Assembly (NCBI RefSeq): GCF_019308285.1
Contig: NZ_WWEM01000031.1
Location: forward strand, 310,001-374,000
DNA: 64,000 nt
From: Flavobacterium quisquiliarum
GTDB lineage: Bacteria; Bacteroidota; Bacteroidia; Flavobacteriales; Flavobacteriaceae
Direction of reading: 5' to 3'
Shown: piece after piece, positions 8,812-16,877 of the stretch
Numbering within the stretch: position 1 is the stretch's first letter
How the letters are laid out: each line of letters starts with the position of its first letter
Program-made: the position numbers and the translations under genes
Notes under the pieces: model-generated
Seen by the model: the letters and a program-made list of their open reading frames with translations, nothing else
The model's database searches: none
What the model was told of the DNA's origin: nothing

Positions 8812-9828
8812 ATGGCTAAAATTAAGTTAGAGTACATTTGGTTAGACGGATATGAACCAACTCAAAATCTTAGAAGTAAAACTAAAGTTGAAGAGCACGA
8901 AAATTTCAAAGGAACATTAGAAGAACTTGGAAATTGGTCATTTGACGGTTCGTCAACAAAACAAGCTGAAGGTGGATCTTCTGACTGTTTATTAGTTCCT
9001 GTTGCAATCTATCCAGATCCAACTCGTATTAATGGATGGTTAGTAATGTCTGAAGTTATGTATGCTGATGGAACTCCGCACCCATCTAACGGTAGAGCCA
9101 CAATTGATGATGATAATGATGATTTCTGGTTCGGATTTGAGCAAGAGTATTTCATCATGGATACTAAAACACAACTTCCACTTGGTTTCCCAGTTGGAGG
9201 ATACCCTGCTCCACAAGGGATGTACTACTGTTCAGTAGGTGGAAAAAACACTCACGGTAGAAAATTAGTTGAAGAACACGCTGATTTATGTATCGCTGCA
9301 GGAATCAACTTTGAAGGTATCAACCAAGAAGTTGCTTGCGGACAATGGGAGTTCCAATTATTCGCTAAAGGAGCTAAAAAAGCTGGAGATGAAATCTGGG
9401 TTGCTCGTTACTTATTAGACCGTTTAACTGAGAAATATGGTTACTATATAGAATATCACCCAAAACCTCTAGGAGATACTGACTGGAATGGTTCTGGAAT
9501 GCATGCTAACTTCTCTAACGAAGTATTAAGAACATGTGGAGACCAAGCAACTTACGAAAGAATTTGCGAAGCTTTCCGTCCTGTTACTGCTGAACACATC
9601 GCGGTTTACGGAGCTTACAACGACCAACGTTTAACTGGTAAGCACGAAACTGCTTCTATCCACGATTTCTCTTATGGAGTTTCAGACAGAGGATGTTCTA
9701 TCAGAATTCCTTTAATGACTGTTCAAAAAGGATGGAAAGGATGGCTGGAAGACAGAAGACCAGCTTCAAACGGAGACCCTTACAAAATTGCTGCTAGAAT
9801 TATCAAAACTGTTAAATCAGCGCTATAA
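8812..9828 (+). CDS. glnA: glutamine synthetase, type II (eukaryote-like)
   Basis: A 338-aa GSII enzyme. The sequence has the GSII signatures: KLEYIWLDGYEPTQNLRSKT at the beta-Grasp N-terminus, GNWSFDGSSTKQAEGGSSD, the metal and glutamate site FGFEQEYFIMD, INQEVACGQWEFQLF, and GSGMHANFSNEVLR with KHETASIHDFSYGVSDRG. It ends in a strong terminator at 9852. It is divergent from the GSIII gene, so the strain can choose between two unrelated subunit types for the same reaction; differential nitrogen control is a reasonable inference. Confidence 0.96.
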   Translation: MAKIKLEYIWLDGYEPTQNLRSKTKVEEHENFKGTLEELGNWSFDGSSTKQAEGGSSDCLLVPVAIYPDPTRINGWLVMSEVMYADGTPHPSNGRATIDDDNDDFWFGFEQEYFIMDTKTQLPLGFPVGGYPAPQGMYYCSVGGKNTHGRKLVEEHADLCIAAGINFEGINQEVACGQWEFQLFAKGAKKAGDEIWVARYLLDRLTEKYGYYIEYHPKPLGDTDWNGSGMHANFSNEVLRTCGDQATYERICEAFRPVTAEHIAVYGAYNDQRLTGKHETASIHDFSYGVSDRGCSIRIPLMTVQKGWKGWLEDRRPASNGDPYKIAARIIKTVKSAL

Positions 9829-9851
9829 TTTTAAGCTTACAATATATCTTC

Positions 9852-9887
9852 AAAAAGTGCCAGCATTAATTGTTGGCACTTTTTTTA
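9852..9887 (+). terminator. terminator of glnA
   Basis: AAAAAGTGCCA (9852-9862) pairs with TGGCACTTTTT (9874-9884) and runs into a T tract. Confidence 0.93.
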
Positions 9888-9901
9888 TGCCTATATCAAA
9901 T

Positions 9902-9938
9902 TAAACCCGACAGATTTTAGAAACCTGTCGGGTTTAAA
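9902..9938. repeat. CCCGACAGG palindromic repeat, copy 1
   Basis: AAACCCGACAG ... CTGTCGGGTTT, an inverted repeat also found at 25522-25557 and 30358-30390. It lies downstream of a complete terminator, so it is not needed for termination here. Confidence 0.85.
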
Positions 9939-9957
9939 TCAAAAGTCTAGCCATGCC

Positions 9958-9990
9958 AACTTTGTCAAAGTCTGAAACTTTGACAAAGTT
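9958..9990. repeat. 14-bp inverted repeat
   Basis: AACTTTGTCAAAGT (9958-9971) and ACTTTGACAAAGTT (9977-9990) form a perfect stem with a five-base loop and no T tract. It is related in sequence to the CAAA-GTC-TCT-GAC-TTTG elements around 44 kb. Confidence 0.8.
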
Positions 9991-10144
9991 CTACAACAAC
10001 GGAAAAAACATATCTCTTTTAAACTCTAAAACTGTCAATTTCAACTAAAAAACCTCATAAATCTATAACAATTAACACTTTACAAATAACAAACATTACT
10101 TAATTTTAAAAGTAAATTTAATTTTTAAGTTAAAGTTCAAAACT

Positions 10145-10152
10145 TATCTTTG
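10145..10152 (+). promoter_or_regulatory. -7 promoter element of the TerC-type gene
   Basis: TATCTTTG matches TAnnTTTG, 22 nt before the start codon at 10175. Confidence 0.5.
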
Positions 10153-10174
10153 TATATCATTAAAAAAAACAATT

Positions 10175-11146
10175 ATGATAGTCTGGTCACTCTTTTTACT
10201 TGCTGTAATTTTTATTCTTGCATTAGACCTTGGTGTCTTTAACAAAACACCACATATTATAAGTACTAAAGAAGCCAGCAAATGGACTTTGGTCTGGGTT
10301 ACTTTATCCTTCCTTTTTTCAGGAGTAATTTACTGGCTCTACACAACTGATTATATAGAAAATCCAGATAAACTGGAACCAATGGCGGCTTCAATGAAAT
10401 TTATAACAGGATATTTAATTGAACTTTCTTTAAGTGTCGACAATATTTTTGTAATTGCTATCATTTTTGCTTCTTTCAAAATTCCGCAGAAATACCAGCA
10501 TCGTGTATTATTCTGGGGAATCTTAGGTGCCATTGTATTCCGTGGGTTAATGATTTTCTTTGGTGTTATGCTGATTAACAAATTTACTTGGACAACTTAC
10601 CTTTTTGGAGCTTTCTTAATATTCACTGCTATAAAAATGCTTTTTTCAGGAGAAGAAGAAGATTTTCACCCAAAAGATTCCTTTGTTTACAAAACATTAG
10701 GAAAAGTGATGCCAATTACATCTGAAATGGATGGAGAGAAATTTTTCATTTCGACCAAAACCGCAAAGAAAGCAGCAACCCCATTATTTGTAGCTTTAAT
10801 TGTTATTGAAGTTATGGACGTTTTGTTTGCCGTAGACAGTGTTCCTGCAATTCTTGCCATTACCAAAGATCCGTTTTTAGTATTCAGCTCTAATATTTTT
10901 GCCATTTTAGGATTACGTTCTATGTATTTCTTCTTAGCCAATATGCTGGCAAAATTCAGTTATTTAGAATACAGCTTAGTAGCTATTTTAGCTTTCGTAG
11001 GATTAAAAATGTTATTACATGATTTCTTCCACGTTCCAGAATGGGCTTCTTTAGGATTTATTGCACTTTCGCTTTTAGTTGGAATCTTAGTTTCTCTAAA
11101 ATTTGGAGAGGAAAAAGTTTTAAATGATTCGTCAAGCGAAGAATAA
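10175..11146 (+). CDS. TerC/Alx family membrane protein
   Basis: A 323-aa integral membrane protein with about eight or nine hydrophobic segments. The TerC family hallmarks are present: ELSLSVDNIFVIAIIFASFK, the partner repeat VIEVMDVLFAVDSVPAILAI, and LGLRSMYFFLANML. The two acidic SVDN and AVDS motifs within membrane helices are those proposed to bind metal. Members (Alx, TerC, MeeF/MeeY) export manganese or act in metal loading of exported proteins; which applies here cannot be read from sequence. It is monocistronic with its own -7 element and terminator. Confidence 0.93.
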   Translation: MIVWSLFLLAVIFILALDLGVFNKTPHIISTKEASKWTLVWVTLSFLFSGVIYWLYTTDYIENPDKLEPMAASMKFITGYLIELSLSVDNIFVIAIIFASFKIPQKYQHRVLFWGILGAIVFRGLMIFFGVMLINKFTWTTYLFGAFLIFTAIKMLFSGEEEDFHPKDSFVYKTLGKVMPITSEMDGEKFFISTKTAKKAATPLFVALIVIEVMDVLFAVDSVPAILAITKDPFLVFSSNIFAILGLRSMYFFLANMLAKFSYLEYSLVAILAFVGLKMLLHDFFHVPEWASLGFIALSLLVGILVSLKFGEEKVLNDSSSEE

Positions 11147-11170
11147 TTATTCTTGAAACATATATTCATA

Positions 11171-11202
11171 AAAAAAGGAAATCGAAAGATTTCCTTTTTT
11201 TT
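11171..11202 (+). terminator. terminator after the TerC-type gene
   Basis: AAAAAAGGAAATC, loop GAAA, GATTTCCTTTTTT. The A run makes it usable from both strands, including the converging lipoprotein gene. Confidence 0.9.
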
Positions 11203-11219
11203 GCTTAAGATTAAATAAA

Positions 11220-11729
11220 TTAAAATTTAATATTTTTTACTTGACTTTCATTCAACTTAGCTGCTTTCATAACATCTAAATAATTAGATTTATTTACAGT
11301 TGAAGCTAAATAAGAAGGAATTATAACAACTCTAAAAGTTTGATTATTTATAAAACTTGGTTCTTGCGCTAAATCAAAAGAAGCTTCTACAGATATAATA
11401 AAATCTTCTCTACTAAAATCGAAGAAATAATCCAACACATCTCCATTACTAAAATTTATCGTTTTTGGTATCAATTGCCAAACTGGAGCTCCAGAATTAG
11501 TCACATCAGTTTTTCTATAAATCAACACTGTTTCGTCATCATACAAAAGACTTGTAAAGTTAGCCGAATAGCTATATAAAAAACCATTATTACCTCTAGT
11601 TAAATTCACATTATTTACTTGAAAAGCTGCAGGACTTAAAGCATCATTACCCGGAGGCCCTTCTGGCCCTTCACAACTTGAAAACGCTATTAGTCCAACA
11701 ACAGCGAATAGTGTAAGTATCTTTTTCAT
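11220..11729 (-). CDS. lipoprotein with collagen-like GPEGPPG segment
   Basis: A 169-aa predicted lipoprotein. The ATG at 11729 gives the signal MKKILTLFAVVGLIAFSSC with the lipobox ending at Cys19; the ATG at 11771 would bury it. Right after the lipidated cysteine comes EGPEGPPGND, a short collagen-like Gly-X-Y stretch common in flavobacterial surface lipoproteins, followed by beta-strand-rich sequence. No enzymatic motif is visible. The function is unknown. It is probably carried on the outer membrane, given the Gly and acidic residues after the cysteine. Confidence 0.75.
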   Translation of the reverse strand: MKKILTLFAVVGLIAFSSCEGPEGPPGNDALSPAAFQVNNVNLTRGNNGFLYSYSANFTSLLYDDETVLIYRKTDVTNSGAPVWQLIPKTINFSNGDVLDYFFDFSREDFIISVEASFDLAQEPSFINNQTFRVVIIPSYLASTVNKSNYLDVMKAAKLNESQVKNIKF

Positions 11730-11820
11730 AACTTTTATTTTTTTAAGGATTATACTATAAAGATATTCCAAAAATTAAACCAAAAAAAGTAAATCGGCTT
11801 ATTTTAAGATAAAAAAACCT

Positions 11821-12690
11821 TTATTTTTTTGGAGCCCCCTGATTCTTAAGCAGTATTTTATTGAAAAATAAAACATGATAAGGAAGTGAATTTTCCCAAT
11901 AATCCCAAGTATGTGCTCCTGGACGTTCTGTATAATCATGGTCTACCTTATTATAAACTAATCTTCTGTGCAATTCGCGGTTTGGTTCAATTAAAAAATC
12001 ATCTACACCGCAATCTATAATTAAAGGCAGTTTGTTTGTTTTAAATTTATCAGCCATTCTTAAAACAGAATTTTGCTCATACAATTCCGTATTACCACTT
12101 TTATCCCCAAAAACAGGCTGCATTAATTTTACGATTTGAGCCGATGAATCTCTATTCAGCATTGTACTCATATCCACTGCACCACTCATACTTCCGGCCG
12201 CACAAAACAAATCGGGATGTTTGGCCGACAAATACAAAGCACCATGTCCACCCATTGAAAGACCTGTTATTACTCTTCCGTTTTTATTAGCAATTGTTTT
12301 ATACGTTTTATCTACTTTCTGAATCACTTCCTGGGTTATAAAAGTCTCAAACTGACTTTCTTTATTTACTGGACTATCCAAATAAAAACTAAACGTCTCC
12401 CCTTCCGGCATTACAATAATCATATTGTATTGGTCTGCCAGATTGTGAACCAGTTTTTTGTTTGGAGTATTTTTCAACCAGTCGCTAAAATGTCCGTAAG
12501 CACCGTGTAGCAAATACATTACCGGAAATGCAGTTTTGCTTTTGGCATAAGAATTTGGTAAAACTACTGCAGCTTTGTAAGTTTTACCCATTGCGGTACT
12601 CGCAACTTGTAAAGTGTCCACTTTTGCTGCGTATGTCACGGTGGTAAGACAAAGCAAAAATGCAGACAATAGCATTTTAAATTTCTTCAT
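11821..12690 (-). CDS. secreted esterase-family alpha/beta hydrolase
   Basis: A 289-aa exported esterase of the EstA/feruloyl esterase-like branch. The signal peptide covers residues 1-21. The nucleophile elbow is GLSMGGHG with Ser145; the oxyanion segment is LLHGAYGHFSDW (about 60-71); the acid is Asp230 or Asp231 in IDCGVDDFLIEPN; and the catalytic His is His260 in RPGAHTWDYW. Relatives hydrolyse acetyl or feruloyl groups from polysaccharides, or S-formylglutathione. Being exported, a carbohydrate ester is more likely. It lies upstream of the AraC regulator gene in transcription order reversed, separated by a palindromic repeat. Confidence 0.88.
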   Translation of the reverse strand: MKKFKMLLSAFLLCLTTVTYAAKVDTLQVASTAMGKTYKAAVVLPNSYAKSKTAFPVMYLLHGAYGHFSDWLKNTPNKKLVHNLADQYNMIIVMPEGETFSFYLDSPVNKESQFETFITQEVIQKVDKTYKTIANKNGRVITGLSMGGHGALYLSAKHPDLFCAAGSMSGAVDMSTMLNRDSSAQIVKLMQPVFGDKSGNTELYEQNSVLRMADKFKTNKLPLIIDCGVDDFLIEPNRELHRRLVYNKVDHDYTERPGAHTWDYWENSLPYHVLFFNKILLKNQGAPKK

Positions 12691-12783
12691 TTTGATCTAT
12701 TTTTCTGATTAGGGTTTGTAAATATACCTTTTTTCAGAATAGAATATATGAAAAATCCGACTGGCATTTGAGCTTAAAAAAGA

Positions 12784-12834
12784 TAGCCACGAATTCACGA
12801 ATTTTATCAATATTAATTCGTGAATTAGTGGCTA
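12784..12834. repeat. GAATTCACGAATT palindromic repeat, full copy
   Basis: TAGCCACGAATTCACGAATT (12784-12803) and its complement (12815-12834, one mismatch) form a 20-bp stem. Other copies lie at 836-855 (one arm) and 56149-56196. Confidence 0.9.
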
Positions 12835-12853
12835 AAAAAAACCTAAGCTTAAA

Positions 12854-13726
12854 TTAGCTGATTATAATCTTATGCTCATGACGGTATTGCGATGCACTTT
12901 TACCTGTGTATTGTTTAAATGATTTACTGAAATGGCTGAAATTATTAAAACCGCTTTCGTAACATACTTCGTTAATACTCATTGGCTGCTCTGCCAAAAG
13001 TTTAGAAGCATGTACTAAACGATATTCATTTACAAACTCCGTAAATGTTTTATTAGAAATCTTTTTAAAATAACGACAGAAAGAAGGCGTAGTCATACTT
13101 ACCAGACTCGAAACCTCGTCTATCGAAATAGATTCTTGAAAATGATCTTTCACAAAATTGAAAACGACATTCATACGATCGTTATCCTGAGTCTGCAGTT
13201 CTAATGAAAAACCATCAGCATTTAATACTGTAGACTCTGTAGAAGAATCTAATTCGTCTAATATTCCTAAAAGCGTAAGTAATCTTTGAAATGGAGATTC
13301 GTTCTCCATCATTTCGATTTTTTTTCCGATTCTTTTTTTCGTTTCACCGCCAAAAGCGATGCCGCCTTTAGCCTGCTTTAAAATATTCTGAACTTTTTTC
13401 ATTTCTGGAGCGATAAAAAAATCGTTTCCTAAAAATTCAGGTTTAATATGAATTACGGTTTCGTTTGTATTTCCCGTATTTTCATTTGTAAATCCGCAAT
13501 GGGGCAAATTGGCTCCTATTAAAAGTAAACTACCATTGGTATAATAAGAAACGTGGCTTCCTATTTGTCTTTTTCCTGCCCCGCCATTTACATAAACCAA
13601 CTCAATCTCTGGATGATAATGCCATAAATGAGCTTTACTATTGGTCTTTTCGGCGTGTTTGGTATAGGTAAAAGAACTTCCGTATGAATTAGTTATCACT
13701 TCAAGAGCTGGGGCAATTGTCTTCAT
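12854..13726 (-). CDS. AraC-family transcriptional regulator with cupin N-terminus
   Basis: A 290-aa regulator. The start at 13726 (MKTIAPALEVITN) avoids an unlikely 14-residue hydrophobic extension. The N-terminal half is a cupin-type sensor, with AHLWHYHPEIELVYVNGG and LIGANLPHCGF; the conserved His residues suggest a sugar or metal effector. The C-terminal 100 residues are an AraC double helix-turn-helix, with SIDEVSSLVSMTTPSFCRYFKK and SINEVCYESGFNNFSHFSKSFK. The motif AACGGTTTCGTAAATG that recurs before three secreted-protein genes also occurs 69 nt upstream of this start, so it is the obvious candidate regulator of that cluster and of itself. That link is inference. Confidence 0.9.
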   Translation of the reverse strand: MKTIAPALEVITNSYGSSFTYTKHAEKTNSKAHLWHYHPEIELVYVNGGAGKRQIGSHVSYYTNGSLLLIGANLPHCGFTNENTGNTNETVIHIKPEFLGNDFFIAPEMKKVQNILKQAKGGIAFGGETKKRIGKKIEMMENESPFQRLLTLLGILDELDSSTESTVLNADGFSLELQTQDNDRMNVVFNFVKDHFQESISIDEVSSLVSMTTPSFCRYFKKISNKTFTEFVNEYRLVHASKLLAEQPMSINEVCYESGFNNFSHFSKSFKQYTGKSASQYRHEHKIIIS

Positions 13727-13782
13727 GATAATTTCTTTAAAAAATAATAGCAAATTTAACAAAAACACCTAAAATAATCTAA

Positions 13783-13815
13783 TTTTTAACCTACAACGGT
13801 TTCGTAAATGCGAAT
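13783..13815 (+). promoter_or_regulatory. conserved upstream element, copy 0
   Basis: Core AACGGTTTCGTAAATG at 13795-13810, preceded by TTTTTAACCTAC. Homology with copy 1 (14046) extends leftwards to about 13751, in the same plus orientation. It lies between the divergent AraC gene and the paralog cluster, but no paralog follows it directly. It could serve the AraC gene or be a leftover promoter. Confidence 0.65.
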
Positions 13816-14045
13816 TTTACATTAAAATAACATTCTTAACACTGAAAAATTCATACCAAAAACGACTTTTTTTTCACGTCTCGTTTTTTTTCTCCACATT
13901 TTTTTCAATAATCTTATTTAAAACCTGAATAAATATAAATATGCTAATTTTTGTAAGAAAAACGGAAAATTTAAGAAGTATACAATTATTCCAAAACTTT
14001 GAAGAAAAACAATCAAATTAACAAAAACATAAGATTTAAATCAAA

Positions 14046-14105
14046 TTTTAACCTATAACGGTTTCGTAAATGAGAATATAGCACATAAATTGGAAAATAT
14101 AGTTG
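14046..14105 (+). promoter_or_regulatory. conserved upstream element, copy 1, with promoter
   Basis: Sixty nucleotides starting TTTTAACCTATAACGG, core AACGGTTTCGTAAATG at 14057-14072, ending in a TTG (14103-14105) that may be the -33 region. TAACTTTG (14129-14136) fits the -7 consensus, 23 nt further. The gene starts at 14176. Confidence 0.75.
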
Positions 14106-14175
14106 TTAAAATAACACAACTGCTGCTCTAACTTTGCCTCAGAGAAATGAACTAAGAATTTAAATACTACAGAAT

Positions 14176-14541
14176 ATGAAAAAGATTATGAAATTAAGTT
14201 TAGTATGTGCAGTACTTCTAACAGGAATGAGTACTTATGCAATTGATGGAAATGAAGCATTAAATCTTCATGTATTAAAAGGAAATGGCAAGGTAATTGC
14301 TTTTGGAATTAATCAATTACAAAAAGCAGTTATCAGTATATATGATACTAATGGTAACGTTCTTTATTCTGAAAATGCTTCCGGTAAAGAAGGAATTTTA
14401 AGAACTTTCAGTTTAGAAGAATTTCCAGAAGGAAAATATATTTTAGAAGTTGCTGATAATTACAAAAAAGTAAAATACGATATTACTGTAAATGCGAAAA
14501 GTTCTATTTTGTCTTCAAAAGGAACTACTTCTCTTTACTAA
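14176..14541 (+). CDS. small secreted protein, sorting-domain-like, paralog 1
   Basis: A 121-aa exported protein with signal peptide MKKIMKLSLVCAVLLTGM ending near TYA. The mature part (INQLQKAVISIYDTNGNVLYSE, then RTFSLEEFPEGKYILEVAD) follows the pattern of type A C-terminal sorting domains of type IX secretion or DUF3244: a beta sandwich with IYDxxGxxLY, a central SL-x-x-FPEGxY and a closing charged strand. Here it stands alone with no cargo domain. Whether it is secreted further or periplasmic is unknown. It is the first of four tandem paralogs. Confidence 0.8.
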   Translation: MKKIMKLSLVCAVLLTGMSTYAIDGNEALNLHVLKGNGKVIAFGINQLQKAVISIYDTNGNVLYSENASGKEGILRTFSLEEFPEGKYILEVADNYKKVKYDITVNAKSSILSSKGTTSLY

Positions 14542-14652
14542 GAAAATAGTAAGGTTAAGTGCAATTCTTCACGGCACTTAAAATTTTATACTCTAATACA
14601 GTATAAAAAGTGAGGTTAGATAGTTAGTAAGTTAAAAACTTTCAAAAGTTTT

Positions 14653-14690
14653 AAAAACGGCTCTTTGTGGTTACTGAGCCGTTTTTTTTT
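14653..14690 (+). terminator. terminator of paralog 1
   Basis: AAAAACGGCTC (14653-14663) pairs with GAGCCGTTTTT (14676-14686), then more T. The 3' untranslated region from about 14570 is nearly identical to that after paralog 2. Confidence 0.93.
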
Positions 14691-14717
14691 GTTCTTTACT
14701 TTTTTATTTTAACCGCA

Positions 14718-14953
14718 AAGTTTTTTTAACCGCAAAGACGCTAAGATTTACGCAATCCTGATAGCTATCGGGACGCAAAGTTTTTTTTTAAAAGAATGCA
14801 AAGTTCGCAAAGCTTAGAATTGAGAAAGCTTTGCGAACTTTGCGTTTGTATCCACAATCTTAAGTAAAAATCTTTGCGCCCTTTGCGGTTAAAATACACA
14901 ATGCAATTAAAAACTTAGAACCTTAGTATCTCAGTCCCGATAGCTATCGGGAC
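14718..14953. repeat. nested inverted repeats and GATAGCTATC palindromes
   Basis: GCAAAGTTCGCAAAGCTT (14798-14815) pairs perfectly with 14826-14843. Around it, AACCGCAAAG near 14718 matches CTTTGCGGTT at 14881-14890, giving a larger nested structure. Two palindromes interrupt: 14756-14773 (one mismatch) and the perfect GTCCCGATAGCTATCGGGAC at 14934-14953. No gene is seen in 14691-15073. Confidence 0.8.
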
Positions 14954-15073
14954 AACAACTTAAAAAATTCCTACAATTTGCAAATAAATCTTTAATTCAA
15001 TGTAAACTAAAAATCAAGAAAAACATTGAAAAATAATAACCGAATCAGTAAAAACGATAAAAAATAACTCAAA

Positions 15074-15133
15074 TTTTAACATATAACGGTTTCGTAAATG
15101 AAAATATAGCATATAAATAGGAAAATATAGTTG
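15074..15133 (+). promoter_or_regulatory. conserved upstream element, copy 2, with promoter
   Basis: Aligns without gaps to 14046-14105; core at 15085-15100. It is followed, again after 23 nt, by TAATTTAG at 15157-15164, a -7-like element in which the last T of TTTG is A. Confidence 0.75.
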
Positions 15134-15204
15134 CGTTTTTTTACTTACAACAGAACTAATTTAGCATCAGAGAATTAGAACTATTAATTTAAAAACTAAG
15201 TATT

Positions 15205-15606
15205 ATGAAAAAGATTGCAAAAATGAGTTTAGTAGCTGCGTTGCTTTTTTCTGGAATAAGCACTTACGCAATTGATGGAGCGGAAGATTTTAATCTTCAC
15301 GTGATCAAATCTAATGGAAAATTAATCAGTTTTGGTCTTAATCAGACTCAGAAAGCCTACTTATCTATATATGATAAAGACGGATCTCTTATTTATTCTG
15401 AAACTGCTTCAGGCAAAGAAGGAATTTTAAGAACCTTTAGCTTAGAGGAATTCCCAGAAGGAATTTACTTTTTAGAAATCGAAGACAATACAAAAAAAGC
15501 AAAATATGAAATCGCTGTAACAGACACCGTTACTGTTTTATCTCAAAAAGCAGTTTCTTCTGTTTACAAATCAGATTTTAAAAATACTAGCGTAGCAGTA
15601 CGCTAA
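15205..15606 (+). CDS. small secreted protein, sorting-domain-like, paralog 2
   Basis: A 133-aa exported paralog of the 14176 gene: signal peptide MKKIAKMSLVAALLFSG to TYA, then AIDGAEDFNLHVIKSNGK, LSIYDKDGSLIYSE, KEGILRTFSLEEFPEG and FLEIEDN. It differs mainly in a longer C-terminal tail ending in VAVR. The upstream element, 5' leader, coding region and 3' untranslated region are all duplicated with respect to paralog 1, so the unit was copied as a whole transcription unit. Confidence 0.8.
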   Translation: MKKIAKMSLVAALLFSGISTYAIDGAEDFNLHVIKSNGKLISFGLNQTQKAYLSIYDKDGSLIYSETASGKEGILRTFSLEEFPEGIYFLEIEDNTKKAKYEIAVTDTVTVLSQKAVSSVYKSDFKNTSVAVR

Positions 15607-15682
15607 AAAAGTTTTTATACTCTCATACAGTATAAAAAGTGAGGTTAGATAGTTAGTAAGTTAAAAAACTTTCAAAAGTTTT

Positions 15683-15720
15683 AAAAACAGCTCTTTGTGG
15701 TTACTGAGCTGTTTTTTTTT
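15683..15720 (+). terminator. terminator of paralog 2
   Basis: AAAAACAGCTC (15683-15693) pairs with GAGCTGTTTTT (15706-15716). Compared with paralog 1 a G:C pair has become A:T on both arms while the loop is unchanged. Confidence 0.93.
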
Positions 15721-15736
15721 GCTTTTTACTTTTTAG

Positions 15737-15838
15737 AGTTATCACACAGAGATTCACAAAGTTTTATCGCAGAGATTCGCAGAGTTTTTTTTAGAACTTT
15801 GCGAATCTTTGTGTTTTCTTCTGTGAATCTTTGCGGAA
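15737..15838. repeat. inverted repeat of CACAGAGATTC/GAATCTTTG type
   Basis: Left arm elements CACAGAGATTCACAAAG and GCAGAGATTCGCAGAG are answered by CTTTGCGAATCTTTGTG and CTGTGAATCTTTGCGG on the right. It fills the spacer between the paralog 2 terminator and the next promoter element. Confidence 0.65.
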
Positions 15839-15948
15839 TAGCCACAATCTTATATGTAAATAAATTCTTAACCCAAAGTAAATTCAAAATCAAGCAAAAC
15901 ATTAAAAAATAATAACTGAATTAACAAAAACGTTAAAAATAATTCAAG

Positions 15949-16008
15949 TTTTAACCTATAACGGTTTCGTAAATGAGAATATAGCATAGAAATCGGAAAA
16001 TACAGTTG
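15949..16008 (+). promoter_or_regulatory. conserved upstream element, copy 3, with promoter
   Basis: Aligns without gaps to copies 1 and 2; core at 15960-15975. The -7-like TAATTTAG lies at 16032-16039, again 23 nt after the closing TTG. Confidence 0.75.
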
Positions 16009-16079
16009 CGCTTTTTTATACATATCATAAGTAATTTAGCATCAGAGAATTAGAACTAATAATTTAAAAACTAAGTACC

Positions 16080-16481
16080 ATGAAAAAGATTGCAAAATTG
16101 AGTTTAGCGGCGGCGTTGCTTTTCACAGGAATTAGCACTTACGCAATTGATGGGAATGGAGAATTTAATCTTCATGTATTAAAAGCCAATGGAAAACAGA
16201 TCACTTTCGCACTTAACAGAACACAGAAAGCGAACTTAGCCATTTATGACAAAGAAGGAACTCTTATTTATTCTGAAAATGCTACTGGCAAGGAAGGAAT
16301 TTTAAGAACTTTTAGCTTAGAAGAATTTCCAGAAGGAACTTACTTTTTAGAAGTTGAAGACAACATTAAAAAAGCAAAATACGAAATTAAAATCGATGAT
16401 ACTGCTTCATTATCTAGAACTGCAATTTCTTCTGTTTACAAAGCAGGTTTTGCTAAAAATTCAAGCGTGGCTGCACGCTAA
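16080..16481 (+). CDS. small secreted protein, sorting-domain-like, paralog 3
   Basis: A 133-aa exported protein, closest to paralog 2 (MKKIAKLSLAAALLFTG, then AIDGNGEFNLHVLKANGK, LAIYDKEGTLIYSEN, RTFSLEEFPEGTYFLEVED, tail ending VAAR). The same beta-sandwich pattern is present and there is no enzymatic motif. It is driven by copy 3 of the conserved element. The 3' region is related to that of paralogs 1 and 2 but has been rearranged. Confidence 0.8.
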   Translation: MKKIAKLSLAAALLFTGISTYAIDGNGEFNLHVLKANGKQITFALNRTQKANLAIYDKEGTLIYSENATGKEGILRTFSLEEFPEGTYFLEVEDNIKKAKYEIKIDDTASLSRTAISSVYKAGFAKNSSVAAR

Positions 16482-16551
16482 AATTTTATACTCCATATAA
16501 AAGGTATAAAATAAGGTTAAGATTAAAAATATTTTATTGTTTGAAGAAAAG

Positions 16552-16589
16552 AAAACAGCTCATTGTTGGTTATGGAGCTGTTTTTTTTT
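16552..16589 (+). terminator. terminator of paralog 3
   Basis: AAAACAGCTC (16552-16561) pairs with GAGCTGTTTT (16575-16584), then T residues. Confidence 0.9.
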
Positions 16590-16877
16590 GTTTTATATAA
16601 AATGTATTTTTTACACAAAATAATATCCTGAAAATATATTCTTACTAATTCAAACGATTGCGTTTTTAAGCATAAAAAAGTTTAAAAAAAATAGTAAAAA
16701 ACATTAAAAATCAAAAAACCGTGAGCCCAGTATTTACGTACATAGTTCAAACAAAACTCAAAAAAGTTTAAAATTCAGCAACTTAAGTGTTTAAAAACGG
16801 CTTTTTATTGCTAAAAATTGAATTTGTATTTGTAGTTTTGCTCGTTCCACATTTAGTAATTAACATTTAAAAAAAAC

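Noticed and set aside
11650..11729. True collagen-like protein
   Set aside because: Only two or three Gly-X-Y triplets follow the lipobox; the rest is an unrelated beta-rich domain.
15697..15912. 71-codon frame between paralogs 2 and 3
   Set aside because: It begins in a terminator and runs through an inverted repeat; the peptide is a translation of repeat DNA.
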